From Mesoflavibacter sp037029465 (lineage in GTDB: Bacteria; Bacteroidota; Bacteroidia; Flavobacteriales; Flavobacteriaceae), in the NCBI RefSeq assembly GCF_037029465.1, contig NZ_JAYMEM010000026.1:496001-560000 (forward strand): a stretch of 64,000 nucleotides of DNA, given 5' to 3'. The position numbers were made by a program, and so were the translations under genes. Shown here one piece after another: positions 23,962 through 33,535 of the stretch. The notes below the pieces were generated by a model. That model was given only the letters and a program-made list of their open reading frames with translations, ran no database searches and had not been told where the DNA came from. How positions within the stretch are numbered: position 1 is the stretch's first letter; every line of letters begins with the position of its first letter.

Positions 23962-24807
23962 TTGAAATTTAAAAGAAAAGTTGAAATTGTAGTCATATCT
24001 GATGTCCATCTTGGTACATATGGATGTCATGCTAAACAACTCCTTACCTATTTAAGCAGTATAGAACCTAAACATCTTATATTAAACGGTGACATTATTG
24101 ACGTTTGGCAATTTAGCAAACGTTATTTTCCAAAATCACATATGCAGGTGATTAAAAAAATTGTGTCTTTTGCTGCAAAAGGAACAAAAGTAACCTACAT
24201 AACAGGAAATCATGACGAAATGCTAAGAAAATTTACTGATACTGAAATAGGAAACATTGCAGTTGTTAACAAATTAGTTTTAGAATTAGACGATAAAAAA
24301 GCATGGATTTTTCATGGCGATGTGTTTGATGCCTCTATTCAAAATGCTAAATGGTTAGCTAAACTTGGTGGTTATGGATATGATCTTTTAATTTTAATAA
24401 ATCGCTTTACTAACTGGGTTTTAGTAAACTTAGGAAAAGAGCGTTATTCTTTATCAAAACGTATAAAAAACAGTGTGAAATCTGCTGTTAAATACATTAG
24501 TAATTTTGAAAAAACAGCGACAGATTTAGCTATTGAAAACGGTTACGATTATGTAATTTGTGGTCATATTCATCAACCAAAAAATGAAATTGTAGAAACC
24601 AAAAAAGGAAAAACGCATTATCTAAATTCTGGTGATTGGGTAGAAAATTTTACCGCTTTAGAATATCAGTTTAAACGTTGGAAATTATACAAATACAGCG
24701 AAGATAAACTCTCTGCGTTTTATGCAGATGAAGATATAAAAGAAATGACAGAAGCCGAATTAATTGCAGCAATTACGGTAATGAAACCCTTTAAAACAAA
24801 TAATTAG
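23962..24807 (+). CDS. LpxH-like metallophosphoesterase (UDP-2,3-diacylglucosamine diphosphatase family)
   Basis: A 281-residue calcineurin-type phosphoesterase: SDVHLG near residue 14, NGDIIDVW near 45, GNHDE near 82, HGDVFD near 115 and GHIHQP near 202 give the complete two-metal site. The insertion and C-terminal helices match the LpxH-like/YbbF group that cleaves UDP-diacylglucosamine in lipid A synthesis; short eukaryote-like relatives exist, so the substrate is not certain. The only start in reach is TTG (KFKRKVEIVV); no ATG precedes the catalytic motif. It stands alone between aroC and a lipoprotein gene. Confidence 0.82.
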   Translation: MKFKRKVEIVVISDVHLGTYGCHAKQLLTYLSSIEPKHLILNGDIIDVWQFSKRYFPKSHMQVIKKIVSFAAKGTKVTYITGNHDEMLRKFTDTEIGNIAVVNKLVLELDDKKAWIFHGDVFDASIQNAKWLAKLGGYGYDLLILINRFTNWVLVNLGKERYSLSKRIKNSVKSAVKYISNFEKTATDLAIENGYDYVICGHIHQPKNEIVETKKGKTHYLNSGDWVENFTALEYQFKRWKLYKYSEDKLSAFYADEDIKEMTEAELIAAITVMKPFKTNN

Positions 24808-24839
24808 TAATATAATTTTTAGGTTTAATAAGTTTATTT

Positions 24840-24847
24840 TAACTTTG
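24840..24847 (+). promoter_or_regulatory. Candidate -7 box of the surface lipoprotein gene
   Basis: TAACTTTG fits TAnnTTTG; a T-run (24816-24820) lies 19 bases upstream in the -33 place. The start would fall about 10 bases before the ATG at 24863. Confidence 0.45.
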
Positions 24848-24862
24848 TGAAAAACAAATCTT

Positions 24863-25699
24863 ATGAAATTTTTAAAACCTACGACTCTATTACTATTTTG
24901 TTTATTATTATGGAATTGCTCTGAAGATGACACTTCTTCTGAAGACACACCAAACGAAACTTTTACCGGAAACTTCTTTCCTCTAACGACTAATAATGAA
25001 TGGAGATACGAAGTAAACAACACAGATAATGACACAAACACAACCGAAACTAATGAAGATGTTTTAACTGTTGAAAGTGAATCTTCTAACGGATTTACTT
25101 TAACAGCTAACAATGGTACAGTTGCATATGGTACCATGTCTAATATTTTAACAACTGGCGAATTAACGCGAACAGAAACCACGCTTGCAACTAACGGAAG
25201 TTTAAGTTTACCAATAGACGGTTTAGATTTTTCTATAGATTTTAATAATGCTTTGCTGTATGATACACAAGCAAGTTTAAATACAGAGTTATCTTCACAA
25301 ACCGATAGCTTTACGCAGGATTTACAAGGTTTTCCAATTACAATAACTTACGAATTAACTAGTACACAATTAGAAAACTTAGATAATTTATCTGTGTTAA
25401 ACACTAATTACGATACTGTAACTTCTGCTAACATTACTTTAAGATTATCTGTTAGTACAACAGTTACTGTTGGCGGATTTACACAAACATTAAGTTTAAT
25501 AGATATGCAAGATGTTATGTCTGTGGATGCATTTTACGCAAAAAATGTAGGGCTTATAAGTGCAGATGCTCAAATAGGTTATACTTTAAACGCTAACACT
25601 TTAGCTCTTTTAGAATTAGCTGGTATAGAATTAACTAATTTACCAACAAGTATGTCTGTTACAAACACACAAAAGTTAACAACATACGCGTTACAATAA
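24863..25699 (+). CDS. Hypothetical surface lipoprotein
   Basis: A 278-residue lipoprotein: signal peptide with lipobox LLLWNC (Cys19), followed by SEDD, which matches the Ser-acidic surface export signal known in Bacteroidota. The rest is Thr/Ser/Asn-rich with many short predicted beta strands (GNFFPLTTNNEWRYEV near the start is a recurring opening in such proteins). No domain family recognised and no cysteine beyond the lipobox is obvious. Its 3' end overlaps the converging FAD/Fe-S oxidoreductase gene by 9 bases, so no terminator separates them. Confidence 0.7.
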   Translation: MKFLKPTTLLLFCLLLWNCSEDDTSSEDTPNETFTGNFFPLTTNNEWRYEVNNTDNDTNTTETNEDVLTVESESSNGFTLTANNGTVAYGTMSNILTTGELTRTETTLATNGSLSLPIDGLDFSIDFNNALLYDTQASLNTELSSQTDSFTQDLQGFPITITYELTSTQLENLDNLSVLNTNYDTVTSANITLRLSVSTTVTVGGFTQTLSLIDMQDVMSVDAFYAKNVGLISADAQIGYTLNANTLALLELAGIELTNLPTSMSVTNTQKLTTYALQ

Positions 25700-28585
25700 A
25701 GCCTCTTTTAATATAGAAATTGGATGGAATGCAGTTCGCTGTGTTCCATCTTTTATTTGATGCCTACAACTAGTACCATTAGCACTAATTACTGTGTTTT
25801 TGTCGGCTTTTCTTATAGCTGGAAATAAGGTTTGCTCGCCTATTTGCATACTTATATCAAAATGTTCTTTTTCGTACCCAAAACTTCCTGCCATTCCGCA
25901 ACAACCACTTGGTATAATCGTGACTTTGTAATTTTTAGGTAGGTTTAAAACATTAAAACTATGTATTTGATTTGACAACGCTTTTTGATGGCAATGTCCA
26001 TGAAATTTTATTGTTTTTTCTTTAAGAGTGAATTGATCTGAAGTGATATTCCCAATAGCAATTTGATTACTAATAAATTCTTCAATTAAAAAGGTGTGCT
26101 TAGCAATACGTTCTGCTGAAATTTTATCATCAACTAACTTTGGATATTCATCTTTAAACGTTAGAACTGCTGAAGGTTCGATACCTATTAACGGTGTGTT
26201 TTCAGTAATTAACTTTTTAAAAGTTTCAACATTTTTATCTGCTACGGTTTTTGCTTGATCTAATAATCCTTTGGATAAAAACGAACGACCAGATTCAGCG
26301 TGATTGATAATTTCTACTTGATAATTCAATGCTGTTAACACTGTTATTGCATCTTGACCTATTTGGCTATCTAATTGGTTAGTAAACTCATCATTAAACA
26401 AATATACTTTTTTTATTGAATTGTTTTCAATTAATTGATTTTTAGTGTTTTTATAATATTTATTTAAACTAACACTTGACAATAAAGGCAGACTTCTTTT
26501 AGACGCAATACCAAAACTTTTTTTGATTAATGAAGACGAAATTGTATTGGAAAACATAAAATTAGTGACTACTTTAAAGTGTCTTCCAAATTCATTTAAT
26601 TGGTTGTTGTAAGCAAACAATTTTGTACGCCAACTAACGCCATTTTCTTTTTGATATTGGTATAAAAATTCTGCTTTTAAACTAGCAACATCTACACTAC
26701 TTGGACATTCGCTAGCGCAAGCTTTACAGCTTAGACATAAATCAAATACATTTTTTAATTCTTTATGATTGAATTTGTTTTCTTTATCAGAAGTCGTTAA
26801 AAAATCACGTAAGGCATTGGCTCTAGCTCTTGTGGTGTCTTTTTCATTGCGAGTAGCTCGGTAACTTGGGCACATTGTACCACCAAATTCTGGCAATTTT
26901 CTACAATCTCCTGATCCATTACATTTTTCAGCTTCACGTAAAATACCTAAAGACTTAGAAAAATCAAGTTTGGTTTCAATGATAGGTTCTTCTCTATCTG
27001 GTTGATAGCGTAAGTTTTTATCCATTGGTAATGCATCTACAATTTTACCAGGATTAAAAATATTATCAGGATCAAAAGTGTACTTTATTTGCTTTAGTGT
27101 TTGGTAATTTTTGTTACCTATCATTAACTCGATAAACTCTGCACGTACAATACCATCACCATGTTCGCCACTAAAAGACCCATTATACTTTTTTACTAAT
27201 TTGGCAACATCGGTTGTAATTTGCCTAAATAATTTAACATCTTCAGATTGCTTTAAATCTAAAATTGGACGTAAATGAAGCTCGCCAGCACCAGCATGCG
27301 CATAATACACTGCATTCTGGTTATAATGCTTCATCAAAGCAGTAAAATCATTAATGTAATTGGCTAAATCATCAATAGTTACAGCTGTATCTTCAATACA
27401 AGCAACCGCTTTTTTATCGCCAACAATATTACCCAACAAACCTAATCCGGCACTTCTTAAGTTATTAGCTTTATCAATATCGTCTTCAATTAATATTGGA
27501 TTAGCATAACTTAAATTGTACTTTTCAATATCAATAATTAAAGCATTTGCTTGTTCTTTAGCATCGTTTAAAGTGTTTGCTCTAACTTCACACATTAAAA
27601 TCGCCATAGGAACACCTTCAATAAAATATCTATTTTCTTGCTGTGTTTTGTTTGCTTTTGTGCAATCTAAAATGGTTTTATCCATCATTTCGCAATTAAA
27701 CAAATCGTGCTGCATTGCAGGTTTTACTGCATTTAAACAATCTTCTATAGTTTTAAAATGCATGGCTACCATGACGCGATGTTTTGGCGGCAAAGCGTTT
27801 AATTGTAAAGTAATTTCGGTAGTAAAAGCTAATGTACCTTCGCTTCCTGATAATAATTTAGCGACGTTAATATCTTCTTTTTCTATTAATTCATCAATTG
27901 CGTAACCAGTGTTTCTTCTATGAATTTCAGGTTTTGGAAAGTTGTTTTTTATTTCGTTTACGGTTTCTTCTGAAGAAATAATTTCATCTAAAACCTTATA
28001 AATATTGGCTTCTAAGGTATTATTAGATTTTAATTGCTGAATTTCACTTTTAGTTTTTGTGTTAAAAACAGCTTCACTTCCATCACTTAAAATAGTTTTT
28101 AATTGAATAACCTTATTTCTTGTCACTCCATATTTAATAGACGTTGTCCCTGAAGAGTTATTGCCAACCATTCCACCAATCATACAGCGATTAGACGTAG
28201 ATGTATTTGGACCAAAAAATAATCCAAAGGGTTTTAAATAGTTATTTAGTTGATCACGAACAACACCAGGTTGTACGGTAACTGTTTTATTATTTTTATC
28301 TAAACTTATTATATTATTGAAATGCTTTGAAACATCAACTACAATTCCGCTACCTACACATTGACCAGCAAGTGATGTACCTGCAGTACGCGGTATTAAT
28401 GATGTTTTGTTGTTTTTAGCAAAATCTATAAGCTTTTTTATGTCATTTATTGTCTTTGGGTAAGCGACTGCAAGTGGTAAAATTCTATAAACTGATGCAT
28501 CTGTAGCATATAACACCTTTAATAGTTGGTCAAAATGAAGTGATCCGTCTAAGTTTTTAGAAAGTGCTTGAAGCTTAGTGTTCAT
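25691..28585 (-). CDS. FAD-linked oxidase with C-terminal Fe-S (GlpC-like) domain; D-lactate/2-hydroxyacid dehydrogenase type
   Basis: About 964 residues, a fusion of three modules: an N-terminal FAD_binding_4 domain (RTAGTSLAGQCVGSG, VQPGVVRDQLN, GMVGNNSSGTTSIKYG), the FAD-oxidase C-terminal domain (HAGAGELHLRPILDL, SGEHGDGIVRAEF), and iron-sulfur modules with CNGSGDCR, CLSCKACASECPSSVD and cysteine-rich CHCHQK and SGCCGMAGSFG segments. Such proteins (YdiJ/Dld-II-like) oxidise D-2-hydroxyacids such as D-lactate and feed electrons to the membrane. The ATG at 28585 (MNTKLQAL) is preferred over a TTG ten codons upstream. Confidence 0.88.
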   Translation of the reverse strand: MNTKLQALSKNLDGSLHFDQLLKVLYATDASVYRILPLAVAYPKTINDIKKLIDFAKNNKTSLIPRTAGTSLAGQCVGSGIVVDVSKHFNNIISLDKNNKTVTVQPGVVRDQLNNYLKPFGLFFGPNTSTSNRCMIGGMVGNNSSGTTSIKYGVTRNKVIQLKTILSDGSEAVFNTKTKSEIQQLKSNNTLEANIYKVLDEIISSEETVNEIKNNFPKPEIHRRNTGYAIDELIEKEDINVAKLLSGSEGTLAFTTEITLQLNALPPKHRVMVAMHFKTIEDCLNAVKPAMQHDLFNCEMMDKTILDCTKANKTQQENRYFIEGVPMAILMCEVRANTLNDAKEQANALIIDIEKYNLSYANPILIEDDIDKANNLRSAGLGLLGNIVGDKKAVACIEDTAVTIDDLANYINDFTALMKHYNQNAVYYAHAGAGELHLRPILDLKQSEDVKLFRQITTDVAKLVKKYNGSFSGEHGDGIVRAEFIELMIGNKNYQTLKQIKYTFDPDNIFNPGKIVDALPMDKNLRYQPDREEPIIETKLDFSKSLGILREAEKCNGSGDCRKLPEFGGTMCPSYRATRNEKDTTRARANALRDFLTTSDKENKFNHKELKNVFDLCLSCKACASECPSSVDVASLKAEFLYQYQKENGVSWRTKLFAYNNQLNEFGRHFKVVTNFMFSNTISSSLIKKSFGIASKRSLPLLSSVSLNKYYKNTKNQLIENNSIKKVYLFNDEFTNQLDSQIGQDAITVLTALNYQVEIINHAESGRSFLSKGLLDQAKTVADKNVETFKKLITENTPLIGIEPSAVLTFKDEYPKLVDDKISAERIAKHTFLIEEFISNQIAIGNITSDQFTLKEKTIKFHGHCHQKALSNQIHSFNVLNLPKNYKVTIIPSGCCGMAGSFGYEKEHFDISMQIGEQTLFPAIRKADKNTVISANGTSCRHQIKDGTQRTAFHPISILKEALL

Positions 28586-28718
28586 AAGAGTTAAGGTGTT
28601 TTTACTAAAAATCAAATTTAAGACATGTTAACTAATATTAACAACGATTTATGAACGAATTTTAACATTTGAAACGTTTTTATAATTAATTTTATACAAA
28701 CCAAAACAATTAAAATTT

Positions 28719-29207
28719 ATGAAAAATCTTATTATTACAACTGTTGCATTACTAGGTTTTGCAACTTTTACATTTGCCCAAGACATTTCTCCAAACGCAA
28801 TTGGATTACGTTTAGGAGATAGTGATGGTTTTGGAGCAGAAATTTCTTATCAGAGAGCATTAGGAGATAACAATCGTTTAGAAGCTGACCTAGGTTTAAG
28901 AAGCGGAAGCAATTACGACGGATTTAAATTAGCTGCATTGTACCAATGGGTATGGAATATTGATGGTGGTTTTAACTGGTATGCAGGTGCTGGTGGAGGA
29001 TTAGGTTCTTATAGTTTTGACAATGATATACCTGGTCTTGATGATGATAGCGAAACATTTTTATTTGTAGCTGGAGATATTGGTATTGAATATAATTTTG
29101 ATATTCCGTTACAATTATCTTTAGATGCTAGACCTGAATTAGGATTTGGAGATTATAGAGATGATTTAGATTTTGACATCGCTTTAGGAATTAGATATAG
29201 ATTCTAA
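28719..29207 (+). CDS. Small outer-membrane beta-barrel protein
   Basis: A 162-residue protein with a signal peptide (cleavage after TFAQ, about residue 20) and eight or so alternating beta strands rich in Gly/Asp/aromatic residues, ending in IALGIRYRF, where the final Phe is the typical barrel C-terminus. It is the size of an OmpW/OmpA-N-type eight-stranded barrel. DNNRLEADLGLR and GLDDDSETF look like barrel strands and loops. The function cannot be assigned. It has its own terminator and divergent surroundings. Confidence 0.75.
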   Translation: MKNLIITTVALLGFATFTFAQDISPNAIGLRLGDSDGFGAEISYQRALGDNNRLEADLGLRSGSNYDGFKLAALYQWVWNIDGGFNWYAGAGGGLGSYSFDNDIPGLDDDSETFLFVAGDIGIEYNFDIPLQLSLDARPELGFGDYRDDLDFDIALGIRYRF

Positions 29208-29225
29208 ACCAATTAAAATACAAAT

Positions 29226-29256
29226 AAAAAGCCATCTAGATTAGATGGCTTTTTTT
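29226..29256. terminator. Bidirectional terminator
   Basis: GCCATCTA (29231-29238) and TAGATGGC (29242-29249) pair around GAT, with five A's before and seven T's after; it separates the barrel gene from the converging bshA. Confidence 0.88.
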
Positions 29257-29257
29257 A

Positions 29258-30394
29258 TTAATATACTTTACATTTATTAAGGGTTTCTTGATAAATAGCT
29301 TCATATTTTGGAACTATTTGATGTATATCAAAAGTTTTAGCTTGTGACTTAGCATTTTTCTTAAACTCCTTAAATCTACTTTCATCTTTTAATATATAAA
29401 TCGCATTTTTGCTCATATCTTCAACATCTCCTACTTCACTTAAAAATCCAGAAAAACCTTCTTTATTAACTTCTGGTATTCCACCTGTATTACTTGAAAT
29501 TACAGGAACACCTGACGCCATAGCTTCTAAAGCAGAAAGCCCAAAACTTTCGGTTTTACTTGGTAATAAAAATAAATCTGAAAAACATAGTATACGATCA
29601 ATCTCGTTACTATTCCCAAAGAAAACTACTTTATCTGCAATACCTAATTCTTCACATAAACGTTCTGCAGGTTCGCGTTCTGGTCCTTCTCCAACCATCA
29701 TTAATTTGGCTGGCATTTCTTTTTGAATATTATAAAACACTTTAATTACATCTGGTATACGTTTAACTTCACGCATATTACTAATGTGAGTTATAATTTT
29801 TTCATCTTCTGTTGCCATCATGGCACGTTGACAATCTGTAAAATCATGATTAAACCTAGAAATATCTATAAAGTTAGCAACTACATTTATTTCCTTTTTT
29901 ATATTAAACAAACGCAGCGTATCTTCTTTTAAACTTTTAGAAACAGTTGTAACCGCATCAGATTTATTAATGCTAAATGTTACTGCTGGCTTGTAAAAAG
30001 GGTGATTACCAACCAGAGTAATATCTGTACCGTGCAAAGTTGTTACAATTGGCACATAAATACCTTCTTCTAATAACATTTTTTGCGCCATATATGCAGC
30101 ATAGGCATGCGGAATAGCGTAATGTACATGAAGGACTTCAATTTTATGAAGCTTCACCATATCTACCAATTTGCTTGATAAAGCTAACTCATAAGGTTGA
30201 TAATGAAATAATGGATATTCTGGAACATTTACTTCGTGAAAGTGCACATTATTACCCAATAACTCTAATCTTACAGGTTGATTATAGGTTATAAAGTGAA
30301 TTTGGTGTCCGCGTTTTGAAAGCTCTAACCCTAATTCGGTTGCAACTACTCCACTACCACCAAAGGTTGGATAGCAAACTATGGCTATTTTCAT
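29258..30394 (-). CDS. bshA: N-acetyl-alpha-D-glucosaminyl L-malate synthase (bacillithiol synthesis)
   Basis: A 378-residue GT4-type glycosyltransferase. YPTFGGSGVVATELGLELS at the N-terminus, HVHYAIPHAYAAYMAQ and TLHGTDITLVGNHP are characteristic of BshA; the C-terminal donor site is ESFGLSALEAMASGVPVI. BshA joins UDP-GlcNAc to L-malate, the first step of bacillithiol synthesis, so this lineage probably uses bacillithiol as its low-molecular-weight thiol. It follows the GH3/beta-lactamase fusion gene by 93 bases on the same strand. BshB and BshC genes are not in the window. Confidence 0.93.
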   Translation of the reverse strand: MKIAIVCYPTFGGSGVVATELGLELSKRGHQIHFITYNQPVRLELLGNNVHFHEVNVPEYPLFHYQPYELALSSKLVDMVKLHKIEVLHVHYAIPHAYAAYMAQKMLLEEGIYVPIVTTLHGTDITLVGNHPFYKPAVTFSINKSDAVTTVSKSLKEDTLRLFNIKKEINVVANFIDISRFNHDFTDCQRAMMATEDEKIITHISNMREVKRIPDVIKVFYNIQKEMPAKLMMVGEGPEREPAERLCEELGIADKVVFFGNSNEIDRILCFSDLFLLPSKTESFGLSALEAMASGVPVISSNTGGIPEVNKEGFSGFLSEVGDVEDMSKNAIYILKDESRFKEFKKNAKSQAKTFDIHQIVPKYEAIYQETLNKCKVY

Positions 30395-30487
30395 TTGTTT
30401 GTTTAGTTTTAGATGAAAGTCTTAAAACTTTCAAATATTTAATTTAGTTGGTCAATATTTTAAATTGAAACTTACAAAACATTACGA

Positions 30488-33409
30488 TTATTCTATAATT
30501 GCTTCATATATAGCTTCTTGTATATTGGTTCTTATGTTTTCTCTAAGCAACATATTTTTACCCATAGATGTTGGATAGGTTCTGTTTGCCATAAAGACGT
30601 AAACAATTTCTGTTTCAGGATCTGCCCAAGCATAAGTACCTGTAAATCCTGAATGACCAAAACTTGTCATACTTACACAACCGCAAGTTGGTCCAACATC
30701 ACCTAATTGAGGTTTATCAAAACCAATACCACGACGGTTATCACTTTCACAAAAATAACAGGTATTAAATTTATCTAGCGTTTCACTTTTAAAATAACGC
30801 TTACCTCCGTAAAATCCTTTTTGTAAAAACAGCTGCATGATTTTTGCTATATCATTGGCATTACTAAAAATTCCTGCATGACCGCCAACGCCACCTTGCA
30901 TTGCTGCGCCCATATCGTGTACATAACCTTGCACAGTTTGAAAACGGTAATAATCATCATTTTCTGAAGGAACAATATGTCTGTTACTAAATTTTTCTGA
31001 AGGATTGTAAGTTGTATAATTAGCACCTAAAGACTTGTAAAAATGGTCTTGAACAAGCTCGTCTAAAGGTTTGTCATAATGTTTTTCTATGTATTTTTTT
31101 AAGATATAATAAGGCAAATCACTGTATCTGTACCTTAATCTTGATAATAAATCTGTGTCTTTAATAATGCCGTTTATTGAGTCTTTATAATCATCACGCA
31201 TGTACAAATCTGGCATAACTTTTACAGTAAAGCCTTTAGTTTTTTCCTTTCTGTAATATTTTAAAGACGGTTTTTTAGTAAGCGTGTCTAATGTTTTATA
31301 ATAAAAAGGAATCCATGGTTTTAATTGCGCATAATGCGATAACATTCGCTTTAAAGTCACATTTTTTTTGTTTGAGTTTTTATACTCTGGTAATATTTCT
31401 GAAAGTTTTGTATCCAAACTTACAACACCTTGCTCCTCTAATTCCATTAATAATGGTAATGTAGCTACAATTTTAGTAAGAGAAGCTACATCATAAATAT
31501 CATTAAACTTTACTTGTTCATCACCTTCATATGTATGTTTACCAAAGTTTTTATTGTAAATTACTTTACCGTGTCTAGCTACAATTAACTGAATACCAGG
31601 TGTCATTTTATCATTAACTGCATAATTAGCGATAGAATCTACCTTTTTTAAAGCTTCGCTTGACATACCAACGCGTTCTGGAATTGAGTAACCTAATCGT
31701 TCTAAACTATTAGTTTGAAAACCATCACCTACTGAGAAAAACTCTCCAGCAGAAACCGGCAATTTTCCTTTTGCAGGAATAGCACCAAAAATTAATTGAG
31801 CTGATTTTTGTTGTGCAATTTCACTATTTTGATAGCTTACGATAATGCTTTCAAAATTTGCAATGGTTTTTAAATCCATTAACGCATATGGTTTTGCAAA
31901 TACGTCTAAAATCACATTGTTTGTCCTAGCAATTTCATATAGCCAAACTAGTTCTTTATCAGAAAAACTGTAAGATTTCCAAGGGTTGTCATTAGATTTA
32001 TGAAAACCAACAATTACCGTATTATAGTTTTGAAGTTTTTTAATTAATTCGTCTAAATTATCATCAGAAATAATGTGAACGTCTGTATATTTTTTTAATT
32101 CATTGTAAAAAGCATCTCCAGAGTCGTCTCCCATTTTAACATAAGCTATTTTTTTAGTCTCTAAATGTCTAAATGGTAATTGTTTTGTCGAATCTTTAGC
32201 AATGGTAATGGCGTTTTCCATTAGTTTTTCATAAAGCACATCATCTTTGATTCGATTTAAATCACTTACCAAATTTTCAGTCGAAATTGGTTTATAATTA
32301 TTCAAACCGACTTTATATTTAGCCATCAATATCTTTTTAACCGAATGCGCTAAGCGTTCTTCAGAAATTTGTCCATTTTGATATGCTACAGCAATTTTAT
32401 TGATGCCTTTTGGGACATCTTCAGAGATTAACATCACGTCATTACCAGCCATAAAAGCAGCTAAATCTATATCACCAGGCGAACTAAAATTAGCAGCGCC
32501 TTTCATATTTAAAGCATCGGTAAAAATAAGCCCTTTAAAACCTAATCGTTCTTTTAAAATATTAGTCACAATATTCTCTGAAATTGAAGACGGATAGCCA
32601 TCTCTAGGCTCTAAACTTGGTATATTTAAATGCGCAACCATCACACTAGATAAACCTTCTTTTATCAAAGTTTTATAAGGATACAACTCAATAGAATCTA
32701 TTCGTTTTGCTGAAAAATCTACTGTTGGTAAGGTTTTATGTGAATCTGAAGACGTATCTCCATGACCAGGAAAATGCTTTGCATTAGCGAAAACACCAGC
32801 ACTTTGCATACCTTTCATAAAAGCTAAAGCTTTTTCGGTGACGTTATCTCTGTCTTCTCCAAAAGAACGATTACCAATAATTGGGTTATTTGGATTGGTA
32901 TTAATATCTACAACTGGAGCAAAATTAAAATGAACGCCTAGACGTTTACAATGCTCGCCAAGTTGTCTTCCTGTTTGCTCAATTAACTCATTGTTTTTTA
33001 CAGCACCAAGCGTCATATTCCAAGGAAAAGAATACGTTGAGTCTAATCGCATACTCAATCCCCATTCTGCATCCATACCAATCAATAATGGCGTTGGTGA
33101 AGCCGCTTGTAATTGATTGTTTAACCGAGCTTGTCTAACTGGTCCGCCTTTACTATAGATAATTCCGCCAATTTTATTGTCTTCAATAAGTTTTAAAACA
33201 TCATCTTTAGTTGGTCCATCTCCGTTAGAAAATACTTGAACCATGTATAATTGACCAATCTTTTCGTTTAATGATAAGCTGTTATAAACACTATCTACCC
33301 ATTGTTGTTGAGCTTCTATATCTTTAGTTAATAAAGGATTATCTGTAGTTTGGGCAATAGATAAACTTGAAACAAATAAAAATATATAGAGGAAAAATAA
33401 TTTACGCAT
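30488..33409 (-). CDS. Secreted GH3 glycosidase fused to a serine beta-lactamase-type hydrolase
   Basis: A 973-residue exported protein: signal peptide 1-19 (SSLSIAQ), a glycoside hydrolase family 3 domain about 38-375 with NagZ-type signatures KHFPGHGDTSSDSHKTLP near residue 213 and FTDALNMKG near 295 (Asp as nucleophile), a linking region, then a class C beta-lactamase/esterase-like domain (about 600-960) with ASLTK near 640 as the SxxK site, RYSDLPYYILKKYIE in the YxN place and GHSGFTGTYAW near the end. It probably acts on peptidoglycan, removing GlcNAc and trimming the peptide or acting as a penicillin-binding-like esterase. Confidence 0.88.
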   Translation of the reverse strand: MRKLFFLYIFLFVSSLSIAQTTDNPLLTKDIEAQQQWVDSVYNSLSLNEKIGQLYMVQVFSNGDGPTKDDVLKLIEDNKIGGIIYSKGGPVRQARLNNQLQAASPTPLLIGMDAEWGLSMRLDSTYSFPWNMTLGAVKNNELIEQTGRQLGEHCKRLGVHFNFAPVVDINTNPNNPIIGNRSFGEDRDNVTEKALAFMKGMQSAGVFANAKHFPGHGDTSSDSHKTLPTVDFSAKRIDSIELYPYKTLIKEGLSSVMVAHLNIPSLEPRDGYPSSISENIVTNILKERLGFKGLIFTDALNMKGAANFSSPGDIDLAAFMAGNDVMLISEDVPKGINKIAVAYQNGQISEERLAHSVKKILMAKYKVGLNNYKPISTENLVSDLNRIKDDVLYEKLMENAITIAKDSTKQLPFRHLETKKIAYVKMGDDSGDAFYNELKKYTDVHIISDDNLDELIKKLQNYNTVIVGFHKSNDNPWKSYSFSDKELVWLYEIARTNNVILDVFAKPYALMDLKTIANFESIIVSYQNSEIAQQKSAQLIFGAIPAKGKLPVSAGEFFSVGDGFQTNSLERLGYSIPERVGMSSEALKKVDSIANYAVNDKMTPGIQLIVARHGKVIYNKNFGKHTYEGDEQVKFNDIYDVASLTKIVATLPLLMELEEQGVVSLDTKLSEILPEYKNSNKKNVTLKRMLSHYAQLKPWIPFYYKTLDTLTKKPSLKYYRKEKTKGFTVKVMPDLYMRDDYKDSINGIIKDTDLLSRLRYRYSDLPYYILKKYIEKHYDKPLDELVQDHFYKSLGANYTTYNPSEKFSNRHIVPSENDDYYRFQTVQGYVHDMGAAMQGGVGGHAGIFSNANDIAKIMQLFLQKGFYGGKRYFKSETLDKFNTCYFCESDNRRGIGFDKPQLGDVGPTCGCVSMTSFGHSGFTGTYAWADPETEIVYVFMANRTYPTSMGKNMLLRENIRTNIQEAIYEAIIE

Positions 33410-33477
33410 AAAATTGAGTTGTCTGTTCTTATTATATTCAACTAAAAACTATGCCAAATTAGTATAATTTAAAGGAT

Positions 33478-33508
33478 AAAAAAAAGACTTTATAATAGAT
33501 TTATAAAG
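33478..33508 (-). terminator. Terminator downstream of the DUF3570 gene
   Basis: On the minus strand CTTTATAA (33508-33501) pairs with TTATAAAG (33495-33488), followed by a C and eight T's. It lies 28 bases past the stop of the DUF3570 gene. Confidence 0.7.
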
Positions 33509-33535
33509 CCTTTATAAACAATTAAGAGTTTTTAA

